A stretch of 6,367 nt of DNA from Candidatus Alistipes excrementipullorum (GTDB lineage Bacteria; Bacteroidota; Bacteroidia; Bacteroidales; Rikenellaceae). The position numbers were made by a program, and so were the translations under genes. Under the pieces are notes generated by a model. It did no database searches. It was not told the origin of the DNA and saw only the letters and a program-made list of their open reading frames with translations. The stretch is taken from assembly GCA_019113665.1 (NCBI GenBank), contig DXGW01000115.1:1-6367 (forward strand), written 5' to 3'. Of the stretch, positions 1-6,156 are shown piece by piece; the stretch's first letter is position 1; each line of letters starts with the position of its first letter.

Positions 1-1337
1 ACATCAATGAAAAGGAACAAAACCGCCTCTATCGTAAATTGAGTCTGCAGTCGTTCATCGCCGGAACCCTCGGATACAGTCTCTACTACGTATGCCGCAC
101 GAGTATCAACGTAATGAAAAAACCTATACTCGACAGCGGAATGCTCGATGCCAAACAACTCGGTATCATCGGCTCGGCACTTCTCTTCGCCTATGCCATC
201 GGCAAATTCGTAAACGGTTTTATCTGCGACTACTGCAATATCAAGAAATTCATGGCCACCGGACTCATCATCTCGGCCGTAGCCAATCTGATGATGGGTA
301 TTCTCGGTCTCGGCGGATTGAGTTTCATTCCTACGGCGGCAATTTTCATAGCATTCGCCATAATGTGGGGTGTCAACGGCTGGGCACAGTCCATGGGCGC
401 ACCCCCGGCAATCATCGCCCTGTCACGCTGGTTCCCGCTCAACCGGCGCGGAACTTTCTACGGGTTCTTCAGCGCAAGCCATAACCTCGGAGAGTTCTTC
501 TCGTTCCTCTTCGTCGGTCTGATCGTGTCGGCCGCAGGCTGGCAATGGGGATTCTTCGGTTCGGCAATGGCCGGATTCGTCGGCGTCATCATCATAATAT
601 TCATGATGCATGATACACCCGAAAGCAAAGGATTGCCGCCTATCGAGGTCCTGGCCCATGAGCAGAAATCAAAAAGCGACGGCGCTTCGACACGAGAAAT
701 CCAACGACAGGTTCTCCGCACGCCGGCAGTATGGGTTCTTGCTGCAGCTTCGGCTTTCATGTATATCAGCCGCTACTCGCTCAACAGCTGGGGCGTACTC
801 TTCCTTCAGGAAGAGAAAGGATTCGACATAGCAACGGCTTCGTCCATAATATCGATCAACGCACTGCTCGGAATCTTCGGAACCGTACTTTCGGGCTGGC
901 TGTCCGACACGCTGTTCCATGGCAACCGCAATATTCCGGCATTCTTCTCGGGCGTACTGCTGTCGATCTCCTATGTACTGTTCATCTACGGAGGCGACTC
1001 CTACACCGTAAACGTCATAAGCATGGTTCTCTTCGGCATAGCGATCGGCGTGCTGATCTGCTTCCTCGGAGGGCTCATGGCCATCGACGTCGTACCGCGC
1101 CGTGCAACAGGCGCCGCCCTCGGCATCGTCGGCATGGCAAGCTACATCGCCGCCGGCATACAGGACGTTGTCAGCGGCTGGCTCATCGATGCGAACAGCA
1201 CCGAGATAGTCAACGAACTCGGCGAAACCGTCATCAAATACGACTTCCACGAAGCCGCGATCTTCTGGATCGGCGCTTCGGTCATATCGTTCCTGCTCCC
1301 GATACTGAACTGGGGCAAGAAAGTCAAGGAAGAGTAA
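1..1337 (+). CDS. Organophosphate:phosphate antiporter (GlpT/UhpT/UhpC-type MFS transporter), 5' partial
   Basis: Inner-membrane transporter of the OPA family, which typically exchanges a phosphorylated organic substrate (glycerol-3-phosphate, hexose phosphate) for inorganic phosphate. The reading frame (codons from base 3) is open to the left edge. The residues before the first possible start (TTG at 39) read I-N-E-K-E-Q-N-R-L-Y-R-K and fit the charged N-terminal segment of the family, so the true start is off-window. Counting from the TTG: GYSLYYVCR places Arg20 where GlpT has substrate-binding Arg45; YISRYSLNSWG places Arg245 where GlpT has Arg269; SASHNLG (His148) matches the GlpT His165 segment. 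MHDTPESKGLPPIE closes the N-terminal half and GWLSDTLFHGNR marks the TM8-9 loop. About 12 hydrophobic segments are present. The substrate cannot be decided; UhpC-like sensors share this fold, but no two-component genes are visible here. OPA membership is secure. Confidence 0.9.
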   Translation, partial: INEKEQNRLYRKLSLQSFIAGTLGYSLYYVCRTSINVMKKPILDSGMLDAKQLGIIGSALLFAYAIGKFVNGFICDYCNIKKFMATGLIISAVANLMMGILGLGGLSFIPTAAIFIAFAIMWGVNGWAQSMGAPPAIIALSRWFPLNRRGTFYGFFSASHNLGEFFSFLFVGLIVSAAGWQWGFFGSAMAGFVGVIIIIFMMHDTPESKGLPPIEVLAHEQKSKSDGASTREIQRQVLRTPAVWVLAAASAFMYISRYSLNSWGVLFLQEEKGFDIATASSIISINALLGIFGTVLSGWLSDTLFHGNRNIPAFFSGVLLSISYVLFIYGGDSYTVNVISMVLFGIAIGVLICFLGGLMAIDVVPRRATGAALGIVGMASYIAAGIQDVVSGWLIDANSTEIVNELGETVIKYDFHEAAIFWIGASVISFLLPILNWGKKVKEE

Positions 1338-1348
1338 TCCGACCAACC

Positions 1349-1380
1349 GGAATCCACGCTCCTGTCGGGGCGTTGATTCC
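1349..1380 (+). terminator. Strong stem-loop between transporter and acyltransferase genes, candidate terminator
   Basis: GGAATC (1349-1354) pairs with GATTCC (1375-1380); after one C-T mismatch, A1356 pairs with T1373 and CGCTCC pairs with GGGGCG (one G-T wobble) around a TGTC loop. It begins 11 bases after the transporter stop codon and ends 29 bases before the acyltransferase start. There is no T-run on the plus-strand side (TCATATAAAAAC follows), so it is not a textbook intrinsic terminator. It could instead be a transcript-stabilising or attenuating hairpin. The structure is seen directly; the role is inferred. Confidence 0.5.
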
Positions 1381-1409
1381 TCATATAAAAACAACAACCT
1401 TTCATAACC

Positions 1410-2528
1410 ATGGACCTTAAAGCCCACCCCCAACGAATCGTCTTTCTGGATTATCTGCGAGCCTTCGCATGTCTGACGGTCATCATCGTACATTCGTCCG
1501 AATTTTTCTACATCGGCAGCGAACACCCACTGACAATTGCCCCGGGCGACAACCTGTGGGTATCGATTTTCGACAGCATGTTCCGTGCGGCCGTACCCCT
1601 TTTCGTAATGGCATCGAGCTATCTGCTCGTCCCGCTGCAATACGACACCGCCACGTTCTTCCGCCGGCGTTTCAAGCGGGTGGTGATCCCGTTCATCATA
1701 TGGCTCATACTCTATGCCTTCGTCCCGCAATACGGGACATCGTGGAGCGATACCGCCGCATGCAACAACCCGTTCGGCATCTGCTTCAACTTCCCGCCGG
1801 TAGCAGGGCACCTATGGTTCGTTTACATGCTGTTGGGCGTATATCTGCTCATGCCCATCATTTCACCGTGGATAAAGACCCTCACCAAACGCGGCGAGGA
1901 GACTTTCATAGCCGTATGGGCGCTCACAACGCTGGTTCCCTACCTGCGGTTGCTCACAATAGACGGCTACCTCTACGGAGAGGCGATCTGGAATGAGTTT
2001 TCGCTCTTCTGGTACATCAGCGGCTACATCGGATATGTCGTACTCGCACACTACATACGCACATACATCGACTGGTCATGGCGCAAGACGCTCGCAGTAG
2101 CCGTACCCGTTTTCCTTGCCGGATATGCCATAACGGCCGGCTGGTTCTACGGATATGCCGAAACAATCGGAGCATCGGAGAACGGCGCGATACTGGGCGA
2201 CATGCAGCAGCTCGGCGAAATAGAGATAGGCTGGCGTTTCTGCACCATCAATGTAGCCATGATGGCATTTGCCATATTCATCGTGTTCAAGAAGTTCACA
2301 TGCGACAAAGGCGCGGTCTGGAAGGTTGTAAGCGACATCTCCCGCGTAAGTTACGGCATGTACCTCATGCACATATTCATTCTGACGGCCGTATTCAGGC
2401 TCACGAGCGGATATTTCCCGTCGACCCCCGCCTGCATTTTCGGGGTTGCAATCATCACATATGTGATTACATATCTTGCAGCCAAGGCACTGTCATTTCT
2501 GCCTGGCGGGAAATACATCGTAGGATAA
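1410..2528 (+). CDS. Integral-membrane acyltransferase 3 family protein (OafA/WecH-like)
   Basis: A 372-residue polytopic membrane protein of the Acyl_transf_3 family. These enzymes usually transfer an acetyl or other acyl group from a cytoplasmic donor to surface glycans such as O-antigen, common antigen or peptidoglycan. The N-terminus has the family signature LDYLRAFACLTVIIVHSS, with Arg17 and His28 in the R-x10-H arrangement considered functionally important in OafA-type proteins. A basic loop, FFRRRFKR (83-90), follows TM2. HLWFVYMLLGVYLLMP (134-149) and the late SRVSYGMYLMHIFIL (311-325) are also typical. Roughly ten hydrophobic helices are visible, with no periplasmic SGNH domain appended, so it resembles the short WecH-type architecture. 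The ATG at 1410 begins just ahead of the first conserved helix. No glycosyltransferase or polysaccharide gene adjoins it, so the acceptor is unknown. The family is well supported and the substrate is not. Confidence 0.88.
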   Translation: MDLKAHPQRIVFLDYLRAFACLTVIIVHSSEFFYIGSEHPLTIAPGDNLWVSIFDSMFRAAVPLFVMASSYLLVPLQYDTATFFRRRFKRVVIPFIIWLILYAFVPQYGTSWSDTAACNNPFGICFNFPPVAGHLWFVYMLLGVYLLMPIISPWIKTLTKRGEETFIAVWALTTLVPYLRLLTIDGYLYGEAIWNEFSLFWYISGYIGYVVLAHYIRTYIDWSWRKTLAVAVPVFLAGYAITAGWFYGYAETIGASENGAILGDMQQLGEIEIGWRFCTINVAMMAFAIFIVFKKFTCDKGAVWKVVSDISRVSYGMYLMHIFILTAVFRLTSGYFPSTPACIFGVAIITYVITYLAAKALSFLPGGKYIVG

Positions 2529-2536
2529 CAACCAAC

Positions 2537-2566
2537 AATCAGGGGGAGGCAAACCTCCCCTTGATT
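2537..2566. terminator. Bidirectional terminator hairpin between convergent genes
   Basis: AATCAGGGGGAGG (2537-2549) pairs with CCTCCCCTTGATT (2554-2566) over 13 positions with one G-T wobble and a CAAA loop. It lies between the plus-strand acyltransferase stop (2526-2528) and the minus-strand glycosylase-like stop (2565-2567), whose TAA overlaps the right arm. The plus-strand flank is ATTTATC and the minus-strand flank is T-rich (GTTGGTTGTTATC), as expected for a terminator used from both sides. Confidence 0.8.
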
Positions 2567-3593
2567 ATTTATCAGACTCCATGAACCGGCGGTAACGGCC
2601 GAACGCCTCAGTCAGATCGCATCGCGCCTCGTCCCGGAAGAAGGTCGCTTCACGGCGCGGGTGCCAGTTGCCGACCACAATCCCGTCGTCAAGAATCACC
2701 GGATAAAACAATCCGTTGTTGCTGTATGCACGATGACGAAATGCGTCGTCAAGCACGTGATGCCGGCTTTTGTAACCTATCAGGAACTCATCGTACGAAG
2801 GCAGCAATATGGTCCGCGAACGGTATCCCCTCGTGCGGCAGCCGCGATGCACATAATAGACATCTCCCGCATACCGTTCTTCGACCAGCTCGCCACGTAT
2901 GGCCCCGACAGCATTCCGGCACTCCCCCACGCCGAGGTTCGTCCACCATACGAAATCATCGAGCGTTGCCGGAGAGTGGCTCCGGAAATATTTATCCGCA
3001 AGCAGAGCCACCGCCTCCTCACGTGACAGCTCCGCAGAGCGGGGAATCCGCTCCTCGACCAGTGCATACGTACTTTGGCTGTCATCAAGTTCGCCGCTAC
3101 AGATCAACCCGTCAAGTTCGGCCCTGCGAAGATATATGGACATGGTATGCGCATCGTCGGCAAGTCCGCGTTCGGCCAGCATGGACAGGAGCGAGTCCTT
3201 ACGCACGGATCCCTTGCCGGCAAGCGACCGGCATATCAGGTCATTGGCATGCCCGTACTCACGCTCGCCTATCTGCCGCCCGCAATATGCCAGGTATCCA
3301 CGTATCGCGGTCTTGTTTTTCCCGGCACACAGCCGCAGCATATAGCGCAGGTCCTCGGCCGCCACAAGTTGCCACGTACAACGGAACAGATGCACCCTCA
3401 CGATACGCCCGGTGTCGTACGCTTCGCGAAAGGCCTTCATCGATGGTTTTCTGAGCCTCATGCCCACAGCCCATCGCATCATTCTGTACTCCTGGGCCTG
3501 CATCATACCCATCGACGAGACCAGATCATGGACATCGGAGTATTCCGGTGCGACAAGCTGTTGGTTAAGCAATCTGATATGCGGGATATTCAT
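2565..3593 (-). CDS. AlkZ/YcaQ-like winged-helix DNA glycosylase candidate (HTH_42 family)
   Basis: A 342-residue protein of the winged-helix HTH_42 family that includes Streptomyces AlkZ (azinomycin resistance) and E. coli YcaQ/AlkX, glycosylases that unhook alkylated bases and DNA interstrand crosslinks. MGMMQAQEYRMMRWAVGMRL (28-47) carries Gln32-Ala-Gln34, the Q-x-Q catalytic motif of AlkZ-like members; YcaQ-like members have Q-x-D. RVHLFRCTWQLVAAEDLRYM (66-85), YFRSHSPATLDDFVWWTNLG (202-221), LLPSYDEFLIGYKSR (263-277) and DDGIVVGNWHPRR (302-314) are further family landmarks. No signal peptide or membrane segment is apparent, so it should be cytoplasmic. The ATG at 3593 is well bounded because an in-frame TGA lies five codons upstream. 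It follows the cation exporter by 68 bp with a hairpin between them; no promoter of its own was recognised. Family membership is firm; glycosylase activity and crosslink specificity are inferred. Confidence 0.85.
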   Translation of the reverse strand: MNIPHIRLLNQQLVAPEYSDVHDLVSSMGMMQAQEYRMMRWAVGMRLRKPSMKAFREAYDTGRIVRVHLFRCTWQLVAAEDLRYMLRLCAGKNKTAIRGYLAYCGRQIGEREYGHANDLICRSLAGKGSVRKDSLLSMLAERGLADDAHTMSIYLRRAELDGLICSGELDDSQSTYALVEERIPRSAELSREEAVALLADKYFRSHSPATLDDFVWWTNLGVGECRNAVGAIRGELVEERYAGDVYYVHRGCRTRGYRSRTILLPSYDEFLIGYKSRHHVLDDAFRHRAYSNNGLFYPVILDDGIVVGNWHPRREATFFRDEARCDLTEAFGRYRRFMESDK

Positions 3594-3627
3594 GGCTGAC
3601 AGTTTTCAGTTGCCGTACGTATACTGC

Positions 3628-3658
3628 AAAACAGGCCTGGCTTTTATCGCAAGGCCTG
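3628..3658 (-). terminator. Intrinsic terminator after the cation efflux gene
   Basis: Read on the minus strand, CAGGCCT (3658-3652) pairs with AGGCCTG (3638-3632) across a 13-nt loop and is followed at once by TTTT (3631-3628). It starts three bases after the cation diffusion facilitator stop codon and lies 34 bp before the downstream glycosylase-like start. The stem is short and the T-run only four bases, so read-through into the next gene is plausible. Confidence 0.6.
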
Positions 3659-3661
3659 CAA

Positions 3662-4561
3662 TCATTTTTCGGGTTCGACGTGGAGCGACACTATCGTATT
3701 GTCACCGAATCGCACCTTGAGAGCCTTTTCAATCTCGACCGTAAGCTCATGCGCGTCATGTACGGTCATGTTGCCGTCGACACGTATATGGGCGTCTATG
3801 GCTACGCCCGAGCCTATGCGGCGCGTACGCAGATTATGGGGTTTGGTAACTGCCGGATTGGCCGTAAGGATCTCCAATATATCGTTCTCGACATCGAGAG
3901 GCAGCGATTTTTCGAGCAGCTCCTCCAGTCCCGAACGCACAAGACCGTATGCCACATTGACAATGAGGGCGGCAACCACCATGGCCGCTATCGGGTCGGC
4001 TATGCGCCACTTGCCTCCGAGGAAATAGGCGCAGCCTATGCCGACAAGGGTTCCGATCGACGAGAAGGCATCACTGCGGTGGTGCCACGCATTGGCTATC
4101 ACCGACGACGACTGCACGCGCCGGCCTACGGCAACAGTATATCGGTAAAGCCACTCTTTGGCCACGATAGATACCACGGCGGCTATAAGTGCTATCGGCT
4201 CCGGGCTCGGTATGGTCCCGCCGTTCATCACCATGGCGATGGAACGTGCTGCGTTCACTAAAATTCCTATGCCGACGGCTGCCAGTGCGAGGCCTATGAT
4301 CAGCGTTGCGAGCGTCTCATACTTTCCGTGCCCGTAATCGTGGTCTTCGTCCTTGGGTTTGGCCGATATGCGCACGAACACCAGCACCACAAGGTCGGTG
4401 GCGAAATCCGAAGCCGAATGTACTGCATCGGCAACCATGGCGCTGCTTCGGCCGAAAATGCCGGCCAGAAGTTTGGCAATGGTCAAAACGACATTTACCG
4501 CGGTCCCCACAAGGGTCACGCGGTAAATTGCCTTTACTCTCTGATCAGATGTTGTCTCCAT
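3662..4561 (-). CDS. Cation diffusion facilitator family transporter (divalent metal efflux)
   Basis: A 299-residue proton-coupled exporter of divalent metals (Zn, Fe, Cd, Co or Mn, depending on the member), acting in the inner membrane as a dimer. Six hydrophobic helices fill residues 12-210. The TM2 site AVHSASDFATD supplies His48 and Asp52; the TM5 site AWHHRSDAFSS supplies His160 and Asp164. DYGHGKYETLA (75-85) is the conserved TM2-TM3 loop. Residues from about 211 form the cytoplasmic dimerisation domain, with His258, His268, His271 and His294 as possible regulatory metal ligands. The paired HxxxD sites favour zinc or iron over manganese (an inference; Mn-type members often have DxxxD), but no metal can be assigned. 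The ATG at 4561 is bounded by an in-frame TAA five codons upstream. It starts 37 bp after proS and is probably in its transcript, with a terminator-like hairpin directly after its stop. Confidence 0.92.
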   Translation of the reverse strand: METTSDQRVKAIYRVTLVGTAVNVVLTIAKLLAGIFGRSSAMVADAVHSASDFATDLVVLVFVRISAKPKDEDHDYGHGKYETLATLIIGLALAAVGIGILVNAARSIAMVMNGGTIPSPEPIALIAAVVSIVAKEWLYRYTVAVGRRVQSSSVIANAWHHRSDAFSSIGTLVGIGCAYFLGGKWRIADPIAAMVVAALIVNVAYGLVRSGLEELLEKSLPLDVENDILEILTANPAVTKPHNLRTRRIGSGVAIDAHIRVDGNMTVHDAHELTVEIEKALKVRFGDNTIVSLHVEPEK

Positions 4562-4575
4562 ACACCAATGGTTTT

Positions 4576-4592
4576 ACGGCCGGACCGGCCGT
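4576..4592. repeat. Perfect GC-rich palindrome in the proS to cation exporter spacer
   Basis: ACGGCCGG (4576-4583) and CCGGCCGT (4585-4592) are exact reverse complements around a single A. In RNA this would form a 6-7 bp hairpin in the 37-nt spacer, 7 nt after the proS stop and 14 nt before the exporter start. On the minus strand it is followed by AAAACC rather than T residues, so it does not look like an intrinsic terminator. A processing site, a stabilising 3' hairpin or a protein operator are alternatives. Confidence 0.6.
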
Positions 4593-4598
4593 CACGCA

Positions 4599-6083
4599 TC
4601 AATAGCTGCGTGCGAAAAGCACACGGCGGTGCGACGGTTTGCCCGTGAACACACATTTGCCCTCCTCCTCGACGGAATCCAGAGGAATGCAGCGTATCGT
4701 AGCCTTGGTAGCCTCCTTGATGGCAACCTCGGTCTCGACGGTACCGTCCCAGTGGGCCGATATGAATCCGCCCTTGTTGTTGAGCACGTCGACGAACTCG
4801 TCCCACGTATCCACGCGGGTAATCATCGAATTGCGGAAGTCGAGAGCCTTGCGGAATATGTTGGCCTGTATCTCGTCGAGCAGAGCCACAATGCGGTCGG
4901 TCAGACCCTCCTGAGGAACAGTCTCCTTGGTCAGCGTATCACGGCGTGCAAGCTCGATCGTACCGTTCTCCATGTCGCGGGGACCGAGAGCCAGACGGAC
5001 GGGCACGCCCTTGAGTTCGTATTCGGCAAACTTGAAGCCCGAACGCACGTTGTCGCGCAGATCGACCTTCACGCTGATGCCCTTGGCCTTCAGCTCGTCG
5101 GCTATGGCATTCATACGCTCGGCCATCATCTTGAGCTGCTCCTCGCCCTTGTAGATCGGAACCAGCACCACCTGGATAGGCGCAAGTTTCGGAGGCAGCA
5201 CCAGACCGTTGTTGTCCGAATGGGCCATGATGAGCGCACCCATCAAACGGGTCGACACGCCCCACGACGTTGCCCATACATATTCGAGCTTGCCCTCCTT
5301 GTTGACATACTGCACGTCGAAAGCCTTGGCGAAATTCTGGCCCAGAAAGTGCGACGTACCGCTCTGCAGAGCCTTGCCGTCCTGCATGAGCGCCTCGATG
5401 GTCAGCGTATCCTCCGCACCGGCGAAACGCTCGTTCGGGGACTTGTGGCCGACGATCACCGGCAGGCTCATGTAATCCTCGGCGAAGGTCTTGTATACGT
5501 TTATCATCTTTTCAGCCTCAGCGATGGCCTCCTCGCGCGTTGCGTGTGCCGTATGGCCCTCCTGCCACAGGAACTCGGCCGTACGCAGGAACAGGCGGGT
5601 ACGCATCTCCCAACGTACGACATTTGCCCACTGGTTGCACAGTATCGGCAGGTCACGGTAAGACTGTATCCAGTTCTTGTATGTATTCCATATGATCGTC
5701 TCCGAAGTCGGGCGCACGATCAGTTCCTCCTCGAGCTTGGCATCGGGATCAACTACGACACCCTTGCCCTCGGGGTCGTTCTTGAGGCGGTAGTGCGTAA
5801 CCACGGCGCACTCCTTGGCGAAGCCTTCGACATGATGGGCCTCCTTCGAGAAGAACGACTTGGGTATGAACAGCGGGAAATATGCGTTCTGGTGTCCCGT
5901 ATCCTTGAACATCTTGTCCAGCGCCGCCTGCATCTTCTCCCAGATGGCGTATCCATAGGGTTTGATAACCATACAACCCCTGACTGCGGAATTTTCCGCG
6001 AGACCGGCCTTAACGACCAGCTCATTGTACCACTGCGAATAGTTGTCGTCCGCCTTGGTCAGATCCTTCAACTCTACTGCCAT
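4599..6083 (-). CDS. proS: Proline-tRNA ligase, archaeal/eukaryotic-type (ProS type 3)
   Basis: Cytoplasmic class II aminoacyl-tRNA synthetase, 494 residues, that charges tRNA-Pro with proline using ATP. RPTSE (124-128) is the proline-binding loop; NVVRWEMRTRLFLRTAEFLW (154-173) is motif 2; SGTSHFLGQNF (241-251) follows it; GVSTRLMGALIMAHSDNNG (275-293) is motif 3 with Arg279. The anticodon-binding domain starts near residue 303, and a C-terminal domain ends in the family's terminal tyrosine, FARSY. The length and the lack of an insertion domain between motifs 2 and 3 separate it from the editing E. coli-type enzyme. Only Cys465 and Cys477 remain in the C-terminal region where several homologues have four zinc-binding cysteines. 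The start is the ATG at 6083 (M-A-V-E-L-K-D-L); a TTG ten codons upstream would begin inside the promoter palindrome. The cation exporter follows after 37 bp. Confidence 0.97.
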   Translation of the reverse strand: MAVELKDLTKADDNYSQWYNELVVKAGLAENSAVRGCMVIKPYGYAIWEKMQAALDKMFKDTGHQNAYFPLFIPKSFFSKEAHHVEGFAKECAVVTHYRLKNDPEGKGVVVDPDAKLEEELIVRPTSETIIWNTYKNWIQSYRDLPILCNQWANVVRWEMRTRLFLRTAEFLWQEGHTAHATREEAIAEAEKMINVYKTFAEDYMSLPVIVGHKSPNERFAGAEDTLTIEALMQDGKALQSGTSHFLGQNFAKAFDVQYVNKEGKLEYVWATSWGVSTRLMGALIMAHSDNNGLVLPPKLAPIQVVLVPIYKGEEQLKMMAERMNAIADELKAKGISVKVDLRDNVRSGFKFAEYELKGVPVRLALGPRDMENGTIELARRDTLTKETVPQEGLTDRIVALLDEIQANIFRKALDFRNSMITRVDTWDEFVDVLNNKGGFISAHWDGTVETEVAIKEATKATIRCIPLDSVEEEGKCVFTGKPSHRRVLFARSY

Positions 6084-6085
6084 AT

Positions 6086-6124
6086 AAAAATTACCTTTGC
6101 ATTTTGCATGCAAAGGTAATTTTT
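6086..6124. repeat. Perfect 16-bp inverted repeat immediately upstream of proS
   Basis: AAAAATTACCTTTGCA (6086-6101) is exactly mirrored by TGCAAAGGTAATTTTT (6109-6124) around a 7-nt spacer. It ends two bases before the proS start codon. On the minus strand it reads as an AT-rich hairpin ending in TTTTT, so it could terminate transcripts arriving from the upstream outer-membrane gene. Its promoter-distal arm also contains the TACCTTTG element. It could serve as terminator, operator or both; the symmetry is certain, the function is not. Confidence 0.8.
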
Positions 6125-6142
6125 TAATCTGTAATTAGCAAT
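6111..6142 (-). promoter_or_regulatory. proS: Candidate Bacteroidetes-type promoter for proS
   Basis: On the minus strand TACCTTTG (6118-6111) matches the Bacteroidetes primary-sigma -7 consensus TAnnTTTG in full. ATTG (6142-6139), 20 bp upstream, matches three of four bases of the -33 TTTG. Transcription would begin a few bases downstream, around 6103-6107 by the usual spacing, giving a leader of roughly 20-25 nt. The -7 element lies inside the right arm of the 16-bp inverted repeat. Confidence 0.65.
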
Positions 6143-6156
6143 TAATCGCCCGACAA

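Noticed and set aside
1381..1409. Possible promoter or ribosome binding site before the acyltransferase gene
   Set aside because: The AT-rich leader has no TAnnTTTG element and no Shine-Dalgarno sequence, so nothing specific can be claimed.
731..1420. 229-codon plus-strand frame overlapping the transporter
   Set aside because: It is the +1-type shadow of the transporter frame, very Arg/His-rich, with no family resemblance.
669..1811. 380-codon open frame on the minus strand
   Set aside because: It spans the antisense of two well-supported membrane protein genes and their spacer, and its translation shows no domain or membrane pattern.
3594..3627. Possible separate promoter for the AlkZ-like gene
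   Set aside because: No TAnnTTTG element with suitable upstream spacing is present on the minus strand in this stretch; TATACGTA does not fit the consensus.
6092..6099. Second TACCTTTG element on the plus strand in the mirror arm of the inverted repeat
   Set aside because: It arises from the symmetry of the repeat. No TTTG-like -33 is found about 20 bp upstream, and it would drive transcription antisense to the barrel gene.
4629..6119. 496-codon open frame on the plus strand opposite proS
   Set aside because: It is the antisense of a confidently identified proS. Its product is rich in Arg, His and Leu without any recognisable domain, and such shadow frames are expected opposite GC-biased codons.
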